36,189 nucleotides of DNA from Aeromonas caviae (GTDB taxonomy: Bacteria; Pseudomonadota; Gammaproteobacteria; Enterobacterales; Aeromonadaceae): NCBI RefSeq assembly GCF_000819785.1, contig NZ_CDBK01000067.1, positions 24,161-60,349 of the forward strand, in the 5' to 3' direction. Of the stretch, positions 27,768 through 34,485 are shown one piece after another; within the stretch, counting starts at the first letter, position 1; every line of letters begins with the position of its first letter. Position numbers and translations under genes: made by a program. The notes beneath the pieces are model-generated. The model saw only the letters and a program-made list of their open reading frames with translations, was not told where the DNA came from and ran no database searches.

Positions 27768-29678
27768 TCACGCAAAGAAGGCCTGCTCCATGGTTTCCAG
27801 CTCTTCAGAGAGGCTCATCCACTCCAGCTCTACGTGCTCCAGCTCCTCCTTGAGGGGGCCCTGGGACTTGAGCAGCTCGGAGAGCTTGCCCTTGGCGCTC
27901 TCTTCATAGATGGCGGGATCGGCGAGCTGGTGCTCGATATCGGCGAGCCTGCCTTGCAGCTTCTCCATGCTGGCCTCGAGCTTCTCGAGCTTCTGGCGAA
28001 GCGGCCGGGTTGCTTGCCGGAACTGGGCCTCAAGGCGCTTCTGATCCTTGCGCGCCACCGCCGAGTTGGCGGAGACGGTGCCATCTGCCGGCTTGGCATT
28101 GGCCTCTTTCTCCTGCTCGCCGAGCCACTTGTGGTAGTCGTCGAGATCCCCATCGAAGGGCTCGACCCGGCCGCCGTGGACCAGATAGAAGTCATCCGTG
28201 GTGGTGCGCAGCAGATGACGGTCGTGAGAGACCACCACCATGGCCCCCTCGAACCCTTGCAGGGCCATGGTCAGGGCGTGGCGCATCTCCAGATCCAGGT
28301 GGTTGGTCGGTTCATCCAGCAGCAGCAGGTTGGGCTTTTGCCAGGTGATGAGGGCCAGCACCAGCCGCGCTTTCTCACCGCCGGAGAAGGGGGCCACCTT
28401 GTCGAGTACCTTGTCGCCGTGAAAACCGAAGCTGCCGAGGTAGTTGCGAAGCTCCTGCTCGGTCTTGTCCGGCGCGAGGCGCACCAGGTGATCGAGGGGG
28501 CTGTCATCGAGGCGCAGAGTCTCGAGCTGATGCTGGGCGAAGTAGCCGATGCTCACCCCGGCGCTCACCTCCAGCTTGCCGGAGAGGGGCGGGTTGGAGC
28601 CCGACAGCATCTTGATGAAGGTGGACTTGCCCGCGCCGTTGCGACCGAGCAGGCCGATGCGCGACCCCGGCACCAGGTTGAGTTTGATCTTCTCCAGGAT
28701 CACCTTGTCGCCGTAACCGGCGCTGAGGTTCTCCATGGCGATGAGCGGGGTCGGCAGAGCGGAGGGCTCGCGAAACTCGAAGCTGAACTCGGAGTCGGCG
28801 TGGGCGGGCAGGATCTTCTCCATCCGCTCCATGGCCTTCAAGCGGCTCTGGGCCTGACGGGCCTTGGAGGCCTTGTAGCGGAAGCGATCCACATAGGATT
28901 GCATGTGGGCCATCTCCCGTTGCTGCTTCTCGTACATGGACTGCTGCTGGGCCAGGTGCTCGGCCCGTTGCAGCTCGAAGTCGGAGTAGCCGCCAGTGTA
29001 TTCGTTGAGCTTGCCGTTCTCGATATGGATGATGCGATTCACCACGGAGTCGAGGAAGTCGCGGTCGTGAGAAATGAGCACCAGCGTGCCCTGATAGCCC
29101 TTGAGCCACTTCTCCAGCCAGATGACGGCGTCGAGATCCAGGTGGTTGGTCGGTTCATCCAGCAGCAGCAGATCGGAGCGGCAGAGCAGCGCCTGGGCCA
29201 GGTTCAGGCGCATGCGCCAGCCACCGGAGAAGCTTCTGACCGGCGAGTCGAGCTGATCGCCGCCAAAACCCAGACCGTGCAGCAGCTCGGCGGCGCGGGC
29301 GCGAATGCTGTAGGCACCTATGGTATCGAGCTTGCCGTGCAGCTCGGCCACCAGCAGACCGTTGTCATCCGCCTCGGCCCGGGCGAGCTCGGCCTCCAGG
29401 GCGCGGAACTCCTTGTCGCCGTCGATCACGTACTCCAGGGCGGAGCAGTCCAGCGCCGGGGTCTCCTGGGCCACGCCGGCAATCTGCCAGCCGGCGGGCA
29501 GGCTGAAGCTGCCGTTGTCGATGGCCAGCTCGCCCCGCACCAGCGCAAAGAAGGTGGACTTGCCACAGCCGTTCTTGCCCACCAGGCCCACCTTGTGGCC
29601 GGGGTGTATGGTGGCGGACGCGTTGTCCAGCAGCGTGCGGCCGCCGCGGATCAGTTCGATTTGACTGGCAACTATCAT
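27768..29678 (-). CDS. yheS: ABC-F family ATPase YheS
   Basis: A soluble 636-residue protein with two ATP-binding cassettes and no membrane domain, very similar to E. coli YheS. ABC-F proteins act on ribosomes. Walker A motifs are GKNGCGKST (34-42) and a second GRNGAGKST; both halves have the signature SGG and LLLLDEPTNHLDL. The inter-domain linker QSYVDRFRYKASKARQAQSR and the C-terminal coiled coil (KRLEAQFRQATRPLRQKLEK) are typical. I took ATG 29678 (MIVASQIEL) to match E. coli. A frame to 29741 exists but adds unlikely residues. First gene of a three-gene operon. Confidence 0.93.
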   Translation of the reverse strand: MIVASQIELIRGGRTLLDNASATIHPGHKVGLVGKNGCGKSTFFALVRGELAIDNGSFSLPAGWQIAGVAQETPALDCSALEYVIDGDKEFRALEAELARAEADDNGLLVAELHGKLDTIGAYSIRARAAELLHGLGFGGDQLDSPVRSFSGGWRMRLNLAQALLCRSDLLLLDEPTNHLDLDAVIWLEKWLKGYQGTLVLISHDRDFLDSVVNRIIHIENGKLNEYTGGYSDFELQRAEHLAQQQSMYEKQQREMAHMQSYVDRFRYKASKARQAQSRLKAMERMEKILPAHADSEFSFEFREPSALPTPLIAMENLSAGYGDKVILEKIKLNLVPGSRIGLLGRNGAGKSTFIKMLSGSNPPLSGKLEVSAGVSIGYFAQHQLETLRLDDSPLDHLVRLAPDKTEQELRNYLGSFGFHGDKVLDKVAPFSGGEKARLVLALITWQKPNLLLLDEPTNHLDLEMRHALTMALQGFEGAMVVVSHDRHLLRTTTDDFYLVHGGRVEPFDGDLDDYHKWLGEQEKEANAKPADGTVSANSAVARKDQKRLEAQFRQATRPLRQKLEKLEASMEKLQGRLADIEHQLADPAIYEESAKGKLSELLKSQGPLKEELEHVELEWMSLSEELETMEQAFFA

Positions 29679-29825
29679 GGATGGGTCTGCTTGGCTCGAT
29701 TGAAGGAGAGAAACTGGCGCGGATCTTACGTGAAATGACACAAATTTGCACTTGAGGGCGGGGGGGATGGCTGCCGCCGGAAAAACGTGTCATAACAGAG
29801 ACATCTGGGGGGCAGGAGGCTGACC

Positions 29826-30236
29826 ATGTTGATTAAAGAGATCATGACGACCCGGGTCGCGACCGTTTCCATGGATGACAGGCTGAGCGTCATCAAGGAG
29901 ATCTTCGAGCAGGCCCATTTCCGCCACCTTCTGGTGGTGGAAGAAGAGGAGCTGGTGGGGGTCATCTCGGACCGGGATCTGCTGCGTGCCATCAGCCCCT
30001 ATCTGGACACGGATGCCGAGATGAACCGGGACACCGAGACCCTCAACCGGCGCGCCCACCAGATCATGAGCCGTGAACCCATCACCGTCTCCCCCGAACG
30101 CTCCCTGAAAGAGGCCGCCGGCCTCATGCTGGAGCACCAGATCTCCTGCCTGCCTGTGCTGGAAAACGGCGCCCTGGTGGGCATAGTGAGCTGGAAGGAT
30201 CTGCTGAGGGTCATGCGCGGCTGGCAGCCGGTCTGA
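29826..30236 (+). CDS. CBS-pair domain protein
   Basis: A 136-residue protein of two CBS motifs and nothing else: IMTTRVATVSMDDRLSVIKE through VGVISDRDLLRAI (about 6-55), and IMSREPITVSPERSLKEAAG through VGIVSWKDLLRVM (about 80-131). CBS pairs bind adenosine nucleotides and usually sense energy state. The partner is unknown. The ATG at 29826 has GGAGG upstream. Confidence 0.88.
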   Translation: MLIKEIMTTRVATVSMDDRLSVIKEIFEQAHFRHLLVVEEEELVGVISDRDLLRAISPYLDTDAEMNRDTETLNRRAHQIMSREPITVSPERSLKEAAGLMLEHQISCLPVLENGALVGIVSWKDLLRVMRGWQPV

Positions 30237-30564
30237 CGGGGCGGGGAAGGTGTGCGGGGAGCCCGTGTCGCCCGGCAGGGCTTCCCTGCTTCTCGCCTTG
30301 TTGAAGGATTAAACTGCATTTATCCCGTTTTATAGATCACTTGTATTGCTATATTGATTTTCTTGGTCATAAGTTCCGCAAAAATTATTTCGCGTGACAC
30401 TATGTGTCGCGGCGTCAGCTCGAATTGACGCTTTTATAATTAATCGTTCGCCGCTTCAGTTCCCATCAAGGTTTCCGGATCTACCTTAGGCCATCGGCAC
30501 ATCAACCGATCATCACGACCGAACTCTGGTCTGACAGAGAGTGCTTACACCTGAGGAAAGAACA
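30237..30564 (+). promoter_or_regulatory. Porin promoter/leader region with an inverted repeat
   Basis: An AT-rich 328-bp stretch without a gene. It holds an interrupted inverted repeat, CGCGTGACAC-TAT-GTGTCGCG (30391-30411), and a TATAAT at about 30434 that could be a -10 element, with no good -35 at 17 bp. Porin genes are often controlled by OmpR or CRP-like factors, but I cannot assign one. Confidence 0.45.
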
Positions 30565-31665
30565 ATGAAAAAGACAGCATTGACGATGGCCATCTCCAGC
30601 CTGCTGCTGGCCGGTGGTGCACAGGCCGCCAACGTTTACGATCAGAATGGTACCAAACTGGACATCGGCGGCCGCGTCAACGGCATGTACTACGGCACCG
30701 ATGACAACGCCACCGAAGGCGATGCCAGCTACCTGCGTCTGCACATCGCAGGTGAAACCAAGGTTGACGAGGATCTGACCGCGTTCGGCTTCGCCGAGTA
30801 CAACCTGCCGGTTTCCGGTTCTGACAACGACGAGCTGCGTTACGCCTATGCGGGCATCAAGCACGATCGCTTCGGTGCCTTCAGCTACGGTCGCCAGGAC
30901 GGTCTGTTCACCAAGGCGGTGAACAACTACACCGACGTGCTGCCGGAGTGGGGTGGTGATGGTCTGGGCAAGGACACCGAAGTGTTCGGCACCGGTCGTA
31001 CCAACGGCCTGGCCCAGTACATGTACAACTGGCAGGGGCTGACCCTGGGTGCCCAGTTCACCGGCAACAACGACCCGCAGAACGCGAGCCGCAGCGAGCG
31101 CGTCGGCCCGAACAGCACCTGGAGCCCGAAAGGTTCTTCCGAGGGGTATGCCCTCTCTGCCAACTATGACTTCAACATGGGCCTGAGCCTGGGTGCCGCC
31201 TACAACCAGGCTGGCAAGACCGACGAACAGGCCGAGAACGTGAGCTTCGGCGGCGACAACGACGCCAAGCTGTTCGGGGTGGGCGCCAAGTATGCCGTCG
31301 GCAACCTCTACATGGCCGCCACCTACTCCCACGGTGAAGATCACCTCTTCGTGGACACCGGCTCCATGCGCGGTTACGCCGAGAAGATGGATGGCTACGA
31401 AGCGGTCGTGCAGTACAACATCACGCCGAAGTTCAAGCCCTCCCTGGCCTACCTGCGTACCGACGTGAAGGACAGCGCTCACGGCATCGATGACACCGCG
31501 ACCGAATACGTCTCCGTGGGTGCCTGGTACAACTTCACCGACAACTTCAATGCCTACGTGGACTACAAGATCAACCTGCTGGACGAAGTGGGTTCCACCG
31601 GCAAGAACAGCCTGAACAAGTCCACCGACGACATCGTCGCCGTGGCCCTGCAGTACAACTTCTAA
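30565..31665 (+). CDS. Outer-membrane trimeric porin (OmpC/OmpF family)
   Basis: A 366-residue general-diffusion porin. It has a signal peptide (1-21, ending AQA), a first strand NVYDQNGTKLDIGGRVNGMY, FGAFSYGRQDGLF and FGTGRTNGLAQYMY typical of the family, and the C-terminal aromatic LQYNF needed for outer-membrane assembly. The constriction loop is probably around YTDVLPEWGGDGLGKDTEVF. The ATG at 30565 has GAGGAAAG upstream; a frame from 30541 is not needed. It is a single gene with its own terminator. Aeromonas OmpII-type porins look like this, but I do not assign a symbol. Confidence 0.92.
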   Translation: MKKTALTMAISSLLLAGGAQAANVYDQNGTKLDIGGRVNGMYYGTDDNATEGDASYLRLHIAGETKVDEDLTAFGFAEYNLPVSGSDNDELRYAYAGIKHDRFGAFSYGRQDGLFTKAVNNYTDVLPEWGGDGLGKDTEVFGTGRTNGLAQYMYNWQGLTLGAQFTGNNDPQNASRSERVGPNSTWSPKGSSEGYALSANYDFNMGLSLGAAYNQAGKTDEQAENVSFGGDNDAKLFGVGAKYAVGNLYMAATYSHGEDHLFVDTGSMRGYAEKMDGYEAVVQYNITPKFKPSLAYLRTDVKDSAHGIDDTATEYVSVGAWYNFTDNFNAYVDYKINLLDEVGSTGKNSLNKSTDDIVAVALQYNF

Positions 31666-31692
31666 GTCGTCCCGGACGCACTGCACATCTCA

Positions 31693-31719
31693 GGACCGGC
31701 CCATGTGGCCGGTCTTTTT
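31693..31719 (+). terminator. Terminator of the porin gene
   Basis: GACCGGCC and GGCCGGTC pair around CATGT, followed by TTTTT. Confidence 0.92.
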
Positions 31720-32000
31720 GTTGCTGGCGGACCGCGCTGGATGACAAGAGCGGCACGCCGGGGTTCAGCAATGCCCCTGTGTGGTCGATACCCTTGTTGT
31801 CGGGGCCGATGCGTGGCTGTGCTTGCCATGAGGCAGTGATGGGGCGATGATCACGCCCCGTGGTCAAGATCCTATCTTTCCTCGACGCTTTTCATTATTT
31901 CTATATAGGCTTGCGTTGTCCCGACAGGGAAAGCGGGGCTGGTTGGCATGTCGCAGCTCCGGTGCGGGGCAATTTCGGGAAATGGACGTAAGGGCGTTAT
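31720..32000 (+). promoter_or_regulatory. cheV upstream region
   Basis: About 280 bp without a gene. It contains GGGGCG/CGCCCC (31841-31846/31854-31859) and an AT-rich patch near 31885-31905 (TATATAGG) that may hold the cheV promoter. I see no clear sigma-28 element. Confidence 0.4.
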
Positions 32001-32945
32001 ATGGCGAGCATATTGGATTCAGTGGATCAACGTACCCAGCTTGTAGGGGAGAATCGCCTGGAACTGCTGATGTTCCGTTTGGGTGCCCAGCAACTGTTTG
32101 CGATCAACGTCTTCAAGGTGCGGGAAGTGGTCAAGCTGCCCCATCTGAACAAGATGCCGGGGTCTCACCACAACATCAGCGGTGTCGCCAACATTCGCGG
32201 CGTCTCCATCCCCGTCATCAACCTGCGCGGTGCCATCGGGATGCGTCCCATGGCCATCGATCAGGAGTCCAACCTCATCATCACCGAGTACAACCGCACC
32301 ATTCAGGGATTCCTGGTGGGGCAGGTGGCCCACATCGTCAACATGACCTGGAAGGACATACTGCCGCCGCCCCGTTCGGCGGGTCGTGCCAACTACCTCA
32401 CCGCCATCACCCGCATCCCGGAAGGGGGCGTCGACCAGATCGTCGAGATCATCGACGTGGAGAAGGTGCTGGCGGAGATCATCACCTATGACGTGCGCAT
32501 CTCGTCCGAGGTGCTGGACGAGGAGATCCTGCCCCAGATGCAGGGACGCCGGGTGCTCATCGTCGATGACTCCAGCACGGCCCGCAACCAGGTGCGCGAG
32601 ACTCTCGCCCAGCTCGGGCTCGAGGTCATCGAGTGCCAGGACGGCTTGCAGGCCCTCAAGCTGCTCAAGGGGTGGTGCGATGCGGGCAAGAAGGTGACCG
32701 ACGAGATCATGCTGATGATCACGGACGCCGAGATGCCGGAGATGGATGGTTATCGCCTGACTCACGAGGTGCGCAGCGATCCGCGCATGTCCGATCTCTT
32801 CATCACCCTGAATACCTCCCTGAGCGGTAACTTCAACGAGGCCATGGTCAAGAAGGTGGGGTGTGATCGCTTCATCTCCAAATTCCAGCCCGACTTGCTG
32901 GTGGACGTGGCCCAGCAGCGGATGCGGCAGATCCTGGGCCGTTGA
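32001..32945 (+). CDS. cheV: Chemotaxis coupling protein CheV
   Basis: A 314-residue cytoplasmic protein. The CheW-like domain (about 15-165: LLMFRLGAQQLFAINVFKVREVV, VANIRGVSIPVINLRGAIG) couples receptors to CheA. The receiver domain (about 184-312) has acidic residues D189/D190 in VLIVDDSSTARN, phosphoacceptor D242 in TDAEMPEMDG and K294 in FISKF. Phosphorylation of CheV is thought to tune receptor adaptation. The ATG at 32001 follows AAGG at a loose spacing. No other chemotaxis gene is nearby, which is common for cheV. Confidence 0.93.
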   Translation: MASILDSVDQRTQLVGENRLELLMFRLGAQQLFAINVFKVREVVKLPHLNKMPGSHHNISGVANIRGVSIPVINLRGAIGMRPMAIDQESNLIITEYNRTIQGFLVGQVAHIVNMTWKDILPPPRSAGRANYLTAITRIPEGGVDQIVEIIDVEKVLAEIITYDVRISSEVLDEEILPQMQGRRVLIVDDSSTARNQVRETLAQLGLEVIECQDGLQALKLLKGWCDAGKKVTDEIMLMITDAEMPEMDGYRLTHEVRSDPRMSDLFITLNTSLSGNFNEAMVKKVGCDRFISKFQPDLLVDVAQQRMRQILGR

Positions 32946-32964
32946 ACCCGGCACGCCGAACCAT

Positions 32965-32994
32965 GAAAAAGCCTCCGCCATGCGGGGGCTTTTT
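32965..32994. terminator. Bidirectional terminator between cheV and tesA
   Basis: AAAAAGCCtCCGC and GCGGgGGCTTTTT pair around CAT. Runs on both sides serve the converging genes. Confidence 0.9.
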
Positions 32995-33032
32995 GCTGGG
33001 CAAGGGGAAGGGCCATGGGCCCGGCCACCGGG

Positions 33033-33641
33033 CTACTGTGTCAGCAGAGGCTCGACAAAGCGGGCGACCTTGTCGCGGATCCGGGGCTGGGCGGCGGCCG
33101 TCGGGTGCAGTCCATCGTTCATCATGAGTTCAGGGCGCAGCACAATATCATCCAGAAAGAAGGGCATCAGCGGCAGGTCGTTGGCCTTCGCAAGGTCCGG
33201 GAAGATCTGCTCGAACTGCTGCAGATAGCGCGCCCCATAGTTGCGGGGCAGCAGGATCTGGGTCAGCACCGTCTTCGCCTGGTGCGCCCGGGTGAGCTCG
33301 ATCATCTTGGTCAGGTTGGCCCGGGTGATGGCGGGAGCAAAGCCCCGCAGTCCGTCGTTGGCGCCGAGTTCGATCAACACCCAGTCCGGTTTGTGGGTTT
33401 CGAGCAGGGCGGGCAGGCGGGCCAGGCCACCCTGGGTCGTTTCACCGCTGATGCTGGCATTGATGAGGGTGTGTTCTCCCCCCTGCTGCTGCCACTTTTC
33501 ATTGAGCAGGGCAGGCCAGCTCTGTTCGGCCTGCATCTGGTAGCCGGCGCTCAGGCTGTCGCCCAGTACCAGCAGGGTCTGGGCCTGGACGGACGCTGCC
33601 CAGCAGCACAGGCAACTCACGGCAAACAAGAGACGCATCAT
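33033..33641 (-). CDS. tesA: Acyl-CoA thioesterase I / lysophospholipase L1 (TesA, SGNH hydrolase)
   Basis: A periplasmic SGNH-family hydrolase of about 202 residues. It has a signal peptide (1-20, ending VQA), the catalytic Ser block GDSLSAGY with S29, SISGET, GANDGLRG with N95, and the DGLHP end with D176 and H179. These match E. coli TesA. I chose ATG 33641, with GGGAG eight bases upstream; the adjacent ATG at 33638 and a GTG at 33656 are alternatives. It is divergent from ybbA, exactly as in E. coli. Confidence 0.93.
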   Translation of the reverse strand: MMRLLFAVSCLCCWAASVQAQTLLVLGDSLSAGYQMQAEQSWPALLNEKWQQQGGEHTLINASISGETTQGGLARLPALLETHKPDWVLIELGANDGLRGFAPAITRANLTKMIELTRAHQAKTVLTQILLPRNYGARYLQQFEQIFPDLAKANDLPLMPFFLDDIVLRPELMMNDGLHPTAAAQPRIRDKVARFVEPLLTQ

Positions 33642-33698
33642 GCAGTCAACTCCCACGTTCTATTGTCATTACAGGTTCAGGCAAACAGGATACCCAAG

Positions 33699-34409
33699 AT
33701 GAGTTCAACGCCCATTATCGCCGTCAGGGGGCTCGGAAAAACCGTTCGCCTCGGTCAGGAAAGCCTCACCATCCTTGAAGGGATCGATCTGCAAGTCAAT
33801 ACCGGCGAGACGCTGGCGCTGGTCGGTGCGTCCGGTTCCGGCAAGTCCACCCTGCTCGGTTTGCTGGCCGGTCTCGATCTGCCGAGCAGCGGCGAGATAG
33901 AGATCCTCGGCCACTCCCTCACCCGGCTGGACGAGGAGGGACGCGCCAGGCTGCGGGCCGAGCAGGTGGGGTTCGTGTTCCAGTCGTTCCTGCTGCTGCC
34001 CACCCTGAGCGCCCTGGAAAACGTCATGTTGCCGGCCGAGCTGCGGGGGGAGACCGACAGCGAGCCCCGTGCCCGGGAGCTGCTGGCCCAGGTCGGTCTG
34101 GGAGAGCGGTTGCACCACCTGCCGCCGCGCCTCTCTGGCGGCGAGCAGCAGCGGGTCGCCATTGCCCGTGCCTTCATGACCCGCCCCAGCCTGCTGCTGG
34201 CGGACGAGCCCACCGGCAACCTCGACAGCAAGACCGGGGAGACGGTGATCGAACTGCTGTTTCGTCTCAACCGCGAGCACAACACCACCCTGGTGGTGGT
34301 GACCCATGACCATGAGCTGGCCCAGCGCTGCCAGCGGCAGCTGGTGATGTCAGCCGGGCGGCTGGAGGCACAGGCTGTCATGGCGGCCAGGGTGGGAGAG
34401 CTGTCATGA
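33699..34409 (+). CDS. ybbA: ABC transporter ATP-binding protein YbbA
   Basis: A 236-residue ATPase of the MacB/LolD-like group that works with the large permease YbbP. Motifs: Walker A GASGSGKST (43-51), FVFQSFLLLPTLSALENVMLP, signature LSGGEQQRVAIARA, Walker B LLLADEPTGNLD and the switch His in VVVTHDHELA. The ATG at 33699 has AGGA upstream. The stop TGA (34407-34409) overlaps an ATG at 34406; that ATG now opens only a mini-ORF (34406-34477). Confidence 0.95.
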   Translation: MSSTPIIAVRGLGKTVRLGQESLTILEGIDLQVNTGETLALVGASGSGKSTLLGLLAGLDLPSSGEIEILGHSLTRLDEEGRARLRAEQVGFVFQSFLLLPTLSALENVMLPAELRGETDSEPRARELLAQVGLGERLHHLPPRLSGGEQQRVAIARAFMTRPSLLLADEPTGNLDSKTGETVIELLFRLNREHNTTLVVVTHDHELAQRCQRQLVMSAGRLEAQAVMAARVGELS

Positions 34410-34485
34410 GTCAGTGGAGACAGAGCTGCACCAGGCGATCGTTGGCAGCAGCATGGACGGTGAGGGAGGCGTCATGAGTCAGTGG
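34403..34485 (+). repeat. Partial duplication at the ybbA/ybbP junction
   Basis: The 15-mer GTCATGAGTCAGTGG occurs at 34403-34417 and again at 34471-34485, 68 bp apart. The bases before each copy are also alike (GGTGGGAGAG... versus GGTGAGGGAG...). The first copy carries the ATG overlapping the ybbA stop, and the second carries the working ybbP start. This looks like a decayed tandem duplication of the gene junction. Confidence 0.75.
34406..34477 (+). CDS. Mini-ORF between ybbA and ybbP (23 codons)
   Basis: ATG 34406 overlaps the ybbA stop as ATGA, and the mini-ORF's own TGA (34475-34477) overlaps the ybbP ATG (34474) as ATGA again. It begins MSQWRQSCTRRS, sharing its first five residues with YbbP. 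It may only keep translational coupling across the duplicated spacer. The protein itself is unlikely to be functional. Confidence 0.4.
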   Translation: MSQWRQSCTRRSLAAAWTVREAS

